Source: Desulfomonilia bacterium (lineage in GTDB: Bacteria; Desulfobacterota; Desulfomonilia; UBA1062). Taken from it: 64,000 bases of DNA. The position numbers were made by a program, and so were the translations under genes. Under the pieces are notes generated by a model. It was not told the DNA's origin. It searched no databases and was given only the letters and a program-made list of their open reading frames with translations. Shown here piece by piece: positions 18,480-25,745 of the stretch. The stretch is from positions 290,468 to 354,467 of the forward strand of contig DATCTV010000034.1 of NCBI GenBank assembly GCA_036567785.1, in the 5' to 3' direction. Numbering within the stretch: position 1 is the stretch's first letter; every line of letters begins with the position of its first letter.

Positions 18480-18590
18480 GCGTTACTCTTTGTTTCGTCG
18501 CTGCGGCGTACGCTAGAAAGTACGCCTCGCTTCTCAACAGCGTCGCGCCTTGGTCTGCCGTGTTCTGACACGCCGCTGAGAATAAATTTT
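18480..18590. repeat. intergenic repeat-like element with perfect inverted repeat
   Basis: The 150 bp between the last Nuo-like gene and the terminator hold a GC-rich segment whose centre, 18505-18526, is GGCGTAC / GTACGCC around an eight-base loop. It is flanked by CGTCGCTGC and CTCGCTTCTC. The segment has no credible reading frame. Its layout resembles short extragenic repeats of deltaproteobacterial genomes, but only one full copy is seen here. Confidence 0.4.
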
Positions 18591-18600
18591 GAATTCCCAT

Positions 18601-18638
18601 AAATAACCCCCTTGGTCTCAAGAGGGTTATTTATTTTT
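18601..18638 (+). terminator. rho-independent terminator of the Por-Nuo operon
   Basis: AAATAACCC (18601-18609) pairs with GGGTTATTT (18624-18632), with an inner CTT/AAG pairing and then a T-rich tail. The stem is nearly symmetrical, so it may also end transcription arriving from the minus-strand defence genes. Confidence 0.85.
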
Positions 18639-18758
18639 GTGTTTATGGGAAGACTTATATCTTCCTGTTAATGATAGAAACCCTTTAGGAGCTTTTTATA
18701 TTTGCTCCACACTAAAAGATTGTATCTGTGTTTTTCTGATTAAAATAGATTTACATAG

Positions 18759-18920
18759 TCAATAAAGTTTAATTGTAAAGGGCATGCCTTTCGTAACACT
18801 TTCATAAGTTGTATTGCTAGAAGACTCCTTTTTTTCAGAATTATCTGTTTTTATACTTGAGCAAGAAGATTTTGTTGAATTTTTTTCAATTACTTTTCTT
18901 TCTTTTTTTTCTGTTTTCAT
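18759..18920 (-). CDS. small 53-residue lysine/serine-rich protein behind avcD
   Basis: A 53-codon ORF starting 18 bp after the avcD stop on the same strand. Its ATG is preceded by GGGGGAGAGG, the best ribosome site in this AT-rich island (avcD itself has none visible). The product begins MKTEKKERKVIEKNS and is rich in Lys, Ser, Glu and Thr, with a slightly hydrophobic C-terminus (GMPFTIKLY). It has no recognisable domain, signal peptide or membrane segment. No known partner protein of AvcD is of this kind to my knowledge. It could be a small cofactor, an immunity-type protein or a chance ORF. The tight spacing and Shine-Dalgarno favour a real gene. Confidence 0.45.
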   Translation of the reverse strand: MKTEKKERKVIEKNSTKSSCSSIKTDNSEKKESSSNTTYESVTKGMPFTIKLY

Positions 18921-18938
18921 GACCTCTCCCCCAGATAC

Positions 18939-20351
18939 TTATCGGTAAAATTTAAAATATGCTGAGCTTTTAACTCCTTGGAACCTTTTCAAATCGACTT
19001 TTCCTTTTTTTAATATGTCAGCTGATTCTTTCATAAGGTATGGCTCAGCAAAGCAAACCCGTTTGATACCAGCTGATACAATTTTATTTGCACATAGATT
19101 ACACGGTTGTGTTGTTACATAAAGCACCAAATCTCCGATTACGCGCCTATTAGTATTTAATAATGTAAGTAAGGCATTTTCTTCTGCATGCAAAGCTCGA
19201 CACATATCAAGGAGCTTTCCGGGAGTTTCTTTACTACCTGGCAGAAATTCCTTAAAGATATCTGTCTTACATTTTTTACAAATAATTGGACTAGTGATTT
19301 CACTATTACAATTGGTACAATATTTTAAATATTTTTTGTACTTTTTATTACACCTATAACACTCTACTTCGATATCAATTTTTTTTCCACATGATGGACA
19401 ATAATTAAATTTTGTCGCATGTATTTCTTGTAAACTGTCTCGGTAACACTTCTCAATAGAAGGTTCATACCTACATGGATATGACCCTATAGGTACTTCA
19501 TTGTAACCCGATGCAACTACTTGCGGCGGATGCATGGCCCTATCATCTTGATTGATTTTATCAAATTCTTCTAATGGTACACAAGTATCTATTATAATTG
19601 CACCAACTTTTCTTTTAATACAGCTCGATCTTTTTGTAAGAGTATATGCCATAGCCATACACAATTCATCAACTGAAGGTATTCTGTCTGGTGTCTCTTT
19701 ACCTTCTCTTAAATTTTCTATTACTTTAATGTAGTCATCATAAATTTCATGTATAAATCGTGATTTTTTTCTAATATTAGCTTTTGGTATTGTTTCATTA
19801 TTTATAATAATGACATCTGATAATTCATTGCATAATTTTACTTGCTGACCATATTCAAGTTCTTCTTCTTGATCTCGTTTGTCTGCTTGAAAAAACAAAT
19901 CAGAACTCTCAAATCTGTTTTCATCAGTACATCTTTTTTCCCGTATTGATTGGTCAGCATGTACAGAAAAAAGAAAGAAATATGGAAATTCCCTTAATGT
20001 TTTTACTTCACCTTCATTTTTGATACCATCAATTACAATACCATTTATTGTTTCAATTTGAGCATCGCTTTCAATTTTTTCAAGCAACTTTTTTATCAAG
20101 CAAGAACTACCATGTTTTTTTCTTAGTTCGTCACCTTCTGTTTGTAATTCATTGACAGTGGGTGTTGTGTTCCCCTTGTTTTTTAAACTTTCTCTAATTA
20201 CATCTGAAAGCTTATAATATTTATACTTGGAATATTCCTTATTGATTCCTTTAGAAATATAAGTTGAACCTCCACCAATTGGTCCTGTAAACCCAAGTAT
20301 TATTGTTGAAGCATTTATGTGTTTTGTTGTGAATTCAGCTTTTTTATTCAT
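18939..20351 (-). CDS. avcD: AvcD-like anti-phage kinase-deaminase (P-loop kinase + dCMP deaminase domains)
   Basis: A 470-residue two-domain protein. Residues ~15-215 form a P-loop nucleotide-kinase-like domain. Its P-loop reads GFTGPIGGGST (residues 20-30) and lacks the usual lysine. Residues ~225-470 form a deoxycytidylate-deaminase domain with zinc motifs HAE (388-390) and PCNLC (416-420). This architecture is that of AvcD/DcdV, which depletes deoxycytidine nucleotides during phage infection. Between the SGYNEVP strand and the HAE motif lies an unusual insertion with four CxxC pairs (318/321, 331/334, 345/348, 358/361), a double zinc-ribbon. No Shine-Dalgarno precedes the ATG. Base composition is much more AT-rich than its neighbours, suggesting transfer. 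In Vibrio the homologue is held inactive by the upstream RNA AvcI. Confidence 0.88.
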   Translation of the reverse strand: MNKKAEFTTKHINASTIILGFTGPIGGGSTYISKGINKEYSKYKYYKLSDVIRESLKNKGNTTPTVNELQTEGDELRKKHGSSCLIKKLLEKIESDAQIETINGIVIDGIKNEGEVKTLREFPYFFLFSVHADQSIREKRCTDENRFESSDLFFQADKRDQEEELEYGQQVKLCNELSDVIIINNETIPKANIRKKSRFIHEIYDDYIKVIENLREGKETPDRIPSVDELCMAMAYTLTKRSSCIKRKVGAIIIDTCVPLEEFDKINQDDRAMHPPQVVASGYNEVPIGSYPCRYEPSIEKCYRDSLQEIHATKFNYCPSCGKKIDIEVECYRCNKKYKKYLKYCTNCNSEITSPIICKKCKTDIFKEFLPGSKETPGKLLDMCRALHAEENALLTLLNTNRRVIGDLVLYVTTQPCNLCANKIVSAGIKRVCFAEPYLMKESADILKKGKVDLKRFQGVKSSAYFKFYR

Positions 20352-20531
20352 TGTTTTATATTTCGGAATAGTTATCTTTAAAATTTAATATTTTCTACTT
20401 TTTATATAAAGTCAAATGATTTCAATCCTCAAAGTCAACTAAATCTTACAATGACGCAGGTCCTTAGAGTTTGATATTGTGTAAGAATGGAGAATAAAAA
20501 TTAACGTATTAAATGGATTAATTTGATAAAT
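20352..20531 (-). ncRNA. candidate AvcI-like antitoxin RNA / structured avcD leader
   Basis: There is no protein gene in the 345 bp between avcD and the RelE-like toxin. On the minus strand a perfect TATAAT at 20538-20543 would start a transcript near 20531, giving a leader of about 180 nt before avcD. That is close to the size and position of AvcI in Vibrio cholerae (from memory). The leader contains a stem TCTTACA/TGTAAGA (20444-20450 with 20480-20486) and direct repeats of TTGACTTT. A second promoter may lie nearer avcD. The assignment rests on position, size and the TATAAT; no sequence similarity to AvcI can be claimed. Confidence 0.4.
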
Positions 20532-20537
20532 CTGCTA

Positions 20538-20543
20538 ATTATA
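20538..20543 (-). promoter_or_regulatory. -10 element TATAAT upstream of the avcD leader
   Basis: A perfect TATAAT on the minus strand, preceded by TTTTGA. No convincing -35 hexamer is present at 16-18 bp, so it may be weak, extended or regulated. It would give a start point near 20531. Confidence 0.4.
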
Positions 20544-20586
20544 TCAAAAGCAGTAGTAAAATAAGGATCAGATCCCAACATTTTAC

Positions 20587-20685
20587 TTAAAACTTTCCGC
20601 CAAGTTCATCGATATCTGCGAGGTCTTCTTATCTGGTGGGATCAACAAATAGCATTCTCACTAAAGCGGGAACAAATATCCTGAA
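20587..20685 (-). pseudogene. short decayed protein remnant
   Basis: Starting 12 bp after the RelE-like toxin gene, one minus-strand frame reads FRIFVPALVRMLFVDPTR, a TAA stop, then EDLADIDELGGKF and a final stop. The even, helix-like composition across the internal stop suggests the tail of a former protein, but it is only 33 codons and its family is not recognised. Chance is a real alternative. Confidence 0.25.
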
Positions 20686-20696
20686 CTATTAAGTTA

Positions 20697-20960
20697 TCAC
20701 CCAAAATACTTTTCATAACTGTCATGATCGCCGATCCAGAACCATGTCACAGTGTCTTTATCCATGATGCCGATTGCCCTGTAACCCAGGGTGACACGAA
20801 CAGACCAGATGTTTTCTTCGGCGTTAATACATTTGAAATGAAGGGATGGGTGAAAGTGATTTTCAGTGAACAATTCGTAGGTTTTTCTTGCGCGTTTTTT
20901 AATTTTTTCATCGAGAGGAACATATGCCTTCCAGAAAGAAGGCAATGCGTATGACTTCAT
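20697..20960 (-). CDS. RelE/ParE-superfamily toxin
   Basis: An 87-residue protein with the compact beta-fold pattern of RelE/ParE toxins. Residues 1-45 contain the helical pair with KKRARKTYELF, and the C-terminal strands carry IWSVRVTLGYRAIG (about residues 51-64) and WFWIGDHDSYEKYF, the typical end of the family. Such toxins cleave mRNA on the ribosome (RelE) or poison gyrase (ParE); the sequence here does not settle which. The ATG overlaps the antitoxin stop (ATGA), so antitoxin and toxin are translationally coupled. It sits directly upstream of the avcD leader in an AT-rich island, as defence-associated addiction modules often do. Confidence 0.8.
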   Translation of the reverse strand: MKSYALPSFWKAYVPLDEKIKKRARKTYELFTENHFHPSLHFKCINAEENIWSVRVTLGYRAIGIMDKDTVTWFWIGDHDSYEKYFG

Positions 20961-21187
20961 AGCTTCCTTATATCCAGAGGCTTTGATTTCCCGGAAACGA
21001 TTTCCTTCTTTGCTTTTTTTGCCGCAGCAATGAGGCTGTTTTGTGAAGCTTTAAAGCTGTTATCCCAGCGTTCTTCATCCTTGATTGTATTTATGTATTC
21101 CCTCATATGTTCTACAACAAGCTGCTGGTTTGCCTCAGGCAGTTTTTCCATCATCTTTATGATTGTAGCAATTGCAGGTGTTTGCAT
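20957..21187 (-). CDS. antitoxin partner of the RelE-like toxin
   Basis: A 76-residue protein preceding and overlapping the toxin gene by four bases. An ATG with GGAGG nine bases upstream defines the start at 21187; an upstream in-frame start at 21238 has no ribosome site. It is helical throughout, with an N-terminal segment LPEANQQLVVEHMREYI near residues 15-31 and a Lys-rich C-terminal region (AAAKKAKKEI) that could wrap the toxin. No clear ribbon-helix-helix or HTH motif is visible, so DNA binding is uncertain. The call rests mainly on its position, size and coupling to the toxin. Confidence 0.7.
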   Translation of the reverse strand: MQTPAIATIIKMMEKLPEANQQLVVEHMREYINTIKDEERWDNSFKASQNSLIAAAKKAKKEIVSGKSKPLDIRKL

Positions 21188-21418
21188 TAATTGTTCCTCC
21201 ACTATATTGATGTAATTTTTACCATAAGGATTTGCCAAAAGTAAATATTTCCATTTCGAATTAAAAAATATCTGCCTCGTTCGAGTGAGATAAGGTTTGA
21301 TTGCATTTTTGCATGGTGTTCGGTAATACTTTTTAAGAAGAATATTTATAATCGATTGAAAAAATTTAACATGTCGGAATTTTACGGGAAGGAATCTATA
21401 AGAAATAAGGGGGCATCA

Positions 21419-22975
21419 ATGAGAACAAGAATATGTATTATCTTCATTTTCATGGCGGTTTTTCTTGCAGCGTCTGCAAGTGTCCAGGCACAGGCGGCGG
21501 AGACGCCTAAATACAGGATAGCCATAGCCGAAGTGCTTCAGGAGACGAACTCGTTCTCTCCCGTCGTTACGACCGAAGAAAACTTCACTGCTGAAGGCCC
21601 GATACTCAGGGGCGCCGATATCGTTCCCTACAGCAAAAAGGAAAAGAAAGAGCTCGGCGGTTTCATAGCCGCCGTGGAAAAGCTGGGAAAAGGCGAAATA
21701 GAGATAATACCGCTGCTCAAAGCACGCTCCGACTCCGGAGGCCCTGTTGATCGCGACCTTTACGAGGGTTTTAGAAAGGACATTACGGAAGGGCTCAAAA
21801 ATGCAGGCAGAATCGACGGCGTATATCTGTCGCTGCACGGTGCAATGGGAGTTGTGGGGATGCGCGACCCTGAGGGTGATCTCATCGCGGCTGTCCGCTC
21901 GGTCGTAGGCAATGACGTGCCTGTTGGCGTGAGCCATGACCTGCACGCATGTGTGACAAAACAGCGCGCGGAGCTTGCTACCTTCATAGTGGGCTATCAT
22001 ACCAATCCGCACAGGGATTTCTACGAAACCGGATACAAGGCCGGAGAGATAATGATATGGACAGTCCGCGGGGAAGTGAAGCCCGTGATGACGATGCGGA
22101 AGATGAGGCTGTTAAAGGGCGGCGGCATGTGCATAGATTTTCTTTCGCCCATGAGGAAAATATTCTCGCGTATGGATGGTATGGAAAACGAAACCGGCGT
22201 GCTGTCGGTATCGAATTTCATGGTGCATATATGGCTTGACGATCCTGAACTCGGCTGGAGCACGGTAGTCGTGACAAACGGCAATAAGGCGCAGGCAGAT
22301 AAACTTGCCGACGAACTGGCCGACCTTGACTGGTCTGTCAGGACAGTACAACCGCCGAAGGCGAATACGCCTGAAGAGGCGGTGAAAATCGCTAAATCTG
22401 CCTGGTTTGCCCGAAGGTTCGGGACGACGGTCTTCTGCGACTCCGCCGACGCAGTAGGCGCTGGCGGTCCTGGCGAGAACACATGGATATTGAAGGCCAT
22501 CATGGAAAACGCCCCGGATCTCACATCATATATTCCCGTAAGGGATGCGATGGCTGCTTCCATAGCATACGAGGCGGACCTTCACGACAAGCTCACGTTG
22601 TCCGTTGGAGGAAAGCTTGACCGTGTTTATAATGCCCCTGTTACGTTTACAGGCGAACTCGTTTACAAGAACAAGGGCATGCTCGGAAAAACCGTGATCC
22701 TTAAAGACAGGGGAATGTATCTTATCCTGACCGAGCAGCCGGATGCTACATACCATCCTGAATATTTCACCGACCTGGGCTTAAACCTCTGGAAGGCGGA
22801 CATCGTTGTTGTAAAGAACCTCTTTCCGTTCAGGTACTATTTTCTCATGTACAACCGCAAAACCGTTAATGTCATCAGCCCCGGTACCACGAGCATAGAT
22901 GTCTTCTCGTTAAAATATAAGAACATCACGAGGCCTGTTTACCCCCTTGACGAGATACCGACCTGGAGGGATTGA
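21419..22975 (+). CDS. M81 family metallopeptidase (MlrC-like), exported
   Basis: A 518-residue member of the M81 (microcystinase MlrC, formerly DUF1485) family of zinc-dependent amidohydrolases. After the signal sequence it begins YRIAIAEVLQETNSFSP, the conserved N-terminus. LHGAMGV near residues 138-144, SHDLHACVT near residue 176 and GYHTNPHRD near residue 195 supply the metal-binding Asp and His residues. The C-terminal MlrC domain carries the AVGAGGPGE segment. The start at 21419 is chosen because AAGGGGG precedes it and the next residues form a signal peptide (hydrophobic stretch about residues 5-22, then VQAQA). Most M81 proteins are cytoplasmic, so an exported form is notable. The substrate is unknown. 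Confidence 0.87.
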   Translation: MRTRICIIFIFMAVFLAASASVQAQAAETPKYRIAIAEVLQETNSFSPVVTTEENFTAEGPILRGADIVPYSKKEKKELGGFIAAVEKLGKGEIEIIPLLKARSDSGGPVDRDLYEGFRKDITEGLKNAGRIDGVYLSLHGAMGVVGMRDPEGDLIAAVRSVVGNDVPVGVSHDLHACVTKQRAELATFIVGYHTNPHRDFYETGYKAGEIMIWTVRGEVKPVMTMRKMRLLKGGGMCIDFLSPMRKIFSRMDGMENETGVLSVSNFMVHIWLDDPELGWSTVVVTNGNKAQADKLADELADLDWSVRTVQPPKANTPEEAVKIAKSAWFARRFGTTVFCDSADAVGAGGPGENTWILKAIMENAPDLTSYIPVRDAMAASIAYEADLHDKLTLSVGGKLDRVYNAPVTFTGELVYKNKGMLGKTVILKDRGMYLILTEQPDATYHPEYFTDLGLNLWKADIVVVKNLFPFRYYFLMYNRKTVNVISPGTTSIDVFSLKYKNITRPVYPLDEIPTWRD

Positions 22976-23030
22976 ACAGACTGCCGCATACGTTTTATCA
23001 GACAGGAAGAAACGCTTCACCCGGCTGGGC

Positions 23031-24341
23031 TCAAGCCCCCTTTTCCATCTCCGCCGCCCGTTCTTCAAGCAGCCGGTGAAGCGCATCGCGGTCGCCTATT
23101 ATATATTTTGCAGCGGCAAGAAGAAGGATTCCGCATAGTACCCACCAGGATACTGCGAAATTCATCACGAAAAGATAACCGAAAGGAATCAGCAGGCCGC
23201 CGATGGCAGGCCCCAGCCCGTTGCCCAGGTTTCCCGTTATATTCAGAACCGAGAATACCGTTCCCCTGTGCTCAGGGCGGTTGACGTTCATGATCATGGC
23301 AGGGACGTTCGCAGTGGCCACTGCAATGAGAAAGCCGGTTACAAAACCTAACACCAGGTAGAGCTTGAAATTGGCCACCGGCAGGTTGACAAGAATTGCG
23401 GTCGGTATGATGCCGATAAGCACCACGATGCCGCACAGCATCGGCATGTATTTCGGCGACTTCTTATAAAGCCACTCGCCCATATAGGCAAAGAATATAC
23501 CCCCCAGCGTGCTGCCGATCCCGATCACCAGGAAGACGGTCGTGGCCATTTCTTTGCTGACATGGCGGTAGACCTGGAAAAACGTGATGGCCCAGTAGGT
23601 GAGGATTCCCCAGGGTATGGTGCCTGGGATTCCCTGAAGAAAGATGTAGAGGTTTGTTTTAATCCTGAGGATGATCCTGAAATCCCTGAAATTAATCTTC
23701 TGTTTGTACACAAGGCCCTTCTGGATGAGGTCTTCCAGCGCATCCTCGGTTCTTCCCCTTGCAGGCTCCTTTGCGTACAGAGCGAAAAAGAGAGCAATCG
23801 GAATGTTAGGCGCCCCTATCAGTATGAATGATATCCTCCAGCCGTATTTGTTGGTAAGGAAGCCTGCCAGTACGACCCCCAGTACGGTGCCTACAGACCA
23901 GGCCGTGTTCATCCAGGCCGCTGCAGTCGAACGGTGCTGCTCGCTGAAATAATCCGCGAGCACGGAATACGACACCGGATAGACACCGCCGAGGCCTATA
24001 CCGGAAAGGAGCCTGAGCGCGGCGAAAGCCCCGATTGACTGTGTGAAATAAGGAATACCGGTCATTATGCAGGGTATCTCTCCGATCATTATGACCAGCA
24101 CCAGCATGGTCTTGCGGGAGCCTTTGTCTGAAATATAGCCGAACAATATGCTCACAAAGGCGCCCGTCAGCGTGAAAGCAGACCCGATCAGACCGAGTGT
24201 CGTCTCTCTCGCCCCATACTCCTTGGAAAGTTCGGGGAGTATGGCCGACATGATCATCTGGTCGGCGAACAAAAGTGTTGTCATGACGAAAAGAGTAGCA
24301 AGCGTTGTGATATCGCGCCCGCTCATTTTAACTCTGGACAT
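23031..24341 (-). CDS. MFS transporter (spinster-like)
   Basis: A 436-residue inner-membrane protein with 12 predicted membrane segments of the major facilitator superfamily. The loop 2-3 signature appears as GYISDKGSRK near residues 68-77, and a second copy in the C-terminal half is replaced by GEWLYKKSPKY. The first half resembles spinster-like and organic-acid MFS carriers. It is the last gene of a four-gene operon (corrinoid protein, two URO-D-family methyltransferases, transporter), 28 bp after the previous gene and with GAGGAGG before its ATG. The likely role is import of the methylated substrate, or export of the demethylated product, handled by that system. Confidence 0.88.
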   Translation of the reverse strand: MSRVKMSGRDITTLATLFVMTTLLFADQMIMSAILPELSKEYGARETTLGLIGSAFTLTGAFVSILFGYISDKGSRKTMLVLVIMIGEIPCIMTGIPYFTQSIGAFAALRLLSGIGLGGVYPVSYSVLADYFSEQHRSTAAAWMNTAWSVGTVLGVVLAGFLTNKYGWRISFILIGAPNIPIALFFALYAKEPARGRTEDALEDLIQKGLVYKQKINFRDFRIILRIKTNLYIFLQGIPGTIPWGILTYWAITFFQVYRHVSKEMATTVFLVIGIGSTLGGIFFAYMGEWLYKKSPKYMPMLCGIVVLIGIIPTAILVNLPVANFKLYLVLGFVTGFLIAVATANVPAMIMNVNRPEHRGTVFSVLNITGNLGNGLGPAIGGLLIPFGYLFVMNFAVSWWVLCGILLLAAAKYIIGDRDALHRLLEERAAEMEKGA

Positions 24342-24369
24342 CCAGACCTCCTCAAATATTATCAGTGAG

Positions 24370-25671
24370 TTATCTGTACTTTGACCCTATATCCATAGCA
24401 ATTCGAGATGTTTCCCAGAGACGCTCCGGTTCTCCGCACACGGTGCTGATATCCTTCATGATTATCTCGACCGAGCAGCCTTTTGTTTTTTCGAAGACGT
24501 CTGTCAAATAGTTTCTGAACCGGTCCGGCTCCCATGAGATACCGGCGAACATTGCGGGATTGGGCTTGACTGAAAGCACATAGTCGTTGCCAATCTGCTC
24601 TGCTCCCTTTTCCAGATCGGCCCACGGGCCCATGGATATCTTGCGGAGGTTGGGTATCCTCCTCAACATTTTTATCCTGTCGTGCAGCGATTCACAGCAG
24701 CCGTAATATTGCAGTCCCATGCGCTCCATGAGCGGCAGTTCGTAGTTGAGAGCGAACTCCTCATGCATTGCAGGCGAAACCGAACCGAAAAGCTGGGCCG
24801 TGCAATGACCCCATACATTTTTGAGCTTTACATGGTCCGGATCGAAATCCTTTCCCGGAAGACTGTTGGTATATCCGTATCCCCCGGCTCCCGTAGGCAG
24901 GGTTTCGTCCCATGTCAGGACGCCCAGGTCTTCATATATGGTCAGGCGTTTTGAGCAGGCCTCGGAATATCTTTTGATCGCCATATGCACAAGCTCGGGC
25001 CTTTCTATGAGGTCGATCAAAAGTTCCTGCGCACCCCAGAGCTGGACAAGGTCATCCCAGAGGGCGAAAACTGGATTGTCCAGTCCGCATTTTCTGAGTT
25101 CGAGAATGTCTCCAACGTAGATACTGCGGGCCTCGTGCAGGGCATCGCTGATCTCTTTGTTGTATGTAATCTGAGGCTCCCCGATTTTTTCGATATCCTT
25201 TTCATCCTTTATCTGCGGTGTGTAATGGTGCGCGCTGACCCAGCCGCCTGCGCCGGTTGCATCGTGCACCCCCTGAGGGATGACCTCCTCCTGCACGTTG
25301 AGGCCGAATCCGAGATCGATGACGGCAAGCCATGAGAGCAGCCTCGGCTCGATCACCATATCGCATTGCATATGCTCCCACTGATAAAGGATGGAGCGCA
25401 TCTGCAATTCTATGGACTGGGCGAACCTGTCCGTGGTTTTCAGGTCTAATTCGCCGGTTATGTTCATTTCGCTCCACGGGACCTCGTCGTGTTTGATGAG
25501 AATGGCGGTCTTTCTTTCGAGGTCGTTAACTCCCCGCCAGAGCTCCTTTTTTTCTTTCTGGACAGGGAGCGCAGCGATTTCGGCGATACGCTCAGCGAGC
25601 CCTTTCAGTATGGAAACGTCCTCGTCATAAATGGTTATTTCAATGCCGGGAGCGACAGGTATCTTCTTCAT
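24370..25671 (-). CDS. uroporphyrinogen decarboxylase-superfamily methyltransferase-like protein
   Basis: A 433-residue protein of the URO-D superfamily, which includes methyltransferases that move methyl groups to or from corrinoid proteins. Recognisable parts are GHCTAQLFGSVSPAMHEEF (about residues 285-303) and LQYYGCCESLHDR (about residues 317-329), the Cys-rich substrate/metal site of the longer O-demethylase-type subfamily. LRKISMGPWAD follows. The ATG at 25671 has GAGGAGA before it; an ATG 27 bases upstream lacks one. Unlike true HemE (about 350 residues) it is longer and sits next to a corrinoid protein gene. It could be the substrate-specific methyltransferase (MtaB/MtgB role) while the next gene takes the MtaA role; that division is inferred. 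Confidence 0.8.
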   Translation of the reverse strand: MKKIPVAPGIEITIYDEDVSILKGLAERIAEIAALPVQKEKKELWRGVNDLERKTAILIKHDEVPWSEMNITGELDLKTTDRFAQSIELQMRSILYQWEHMQCDMVIEPRLLSWLAVIDLGFGLNVQEEVIPQGVHDATGAGGWVSAHHYTPQIKDEKDIEKIGEPQITYNKEISDALHEARSIYVGDILELRKCGLDNPVFALWDDLVQLWGAQELLIDLIERPELVHMAIKRYSEACSKRLTIYEDLGVLTWDETLPTGAGGYGYTNSLPGKDFDPDHVKLKNVWGHCTAQLFGSVSPAMHEEFALNYELPLMERMGLQYYGCCESLHDRIKMLRRIPNLRKISMGPWADLEKGAEQIGNDYVLSVKPNPAMFAGISWEPDRFRNYLTDVFEKTKGCSVEIIMKDISTVCGEPERLWETSRIAMDIGSKYR

Positions 25672-25745
25672 AATCGTTCTCCTCTTTTTTAAACTCACAG
25701 CTTAAGGGCGCGAAAGATAAAAGATGTTAAAATGTTATGGTTTCT

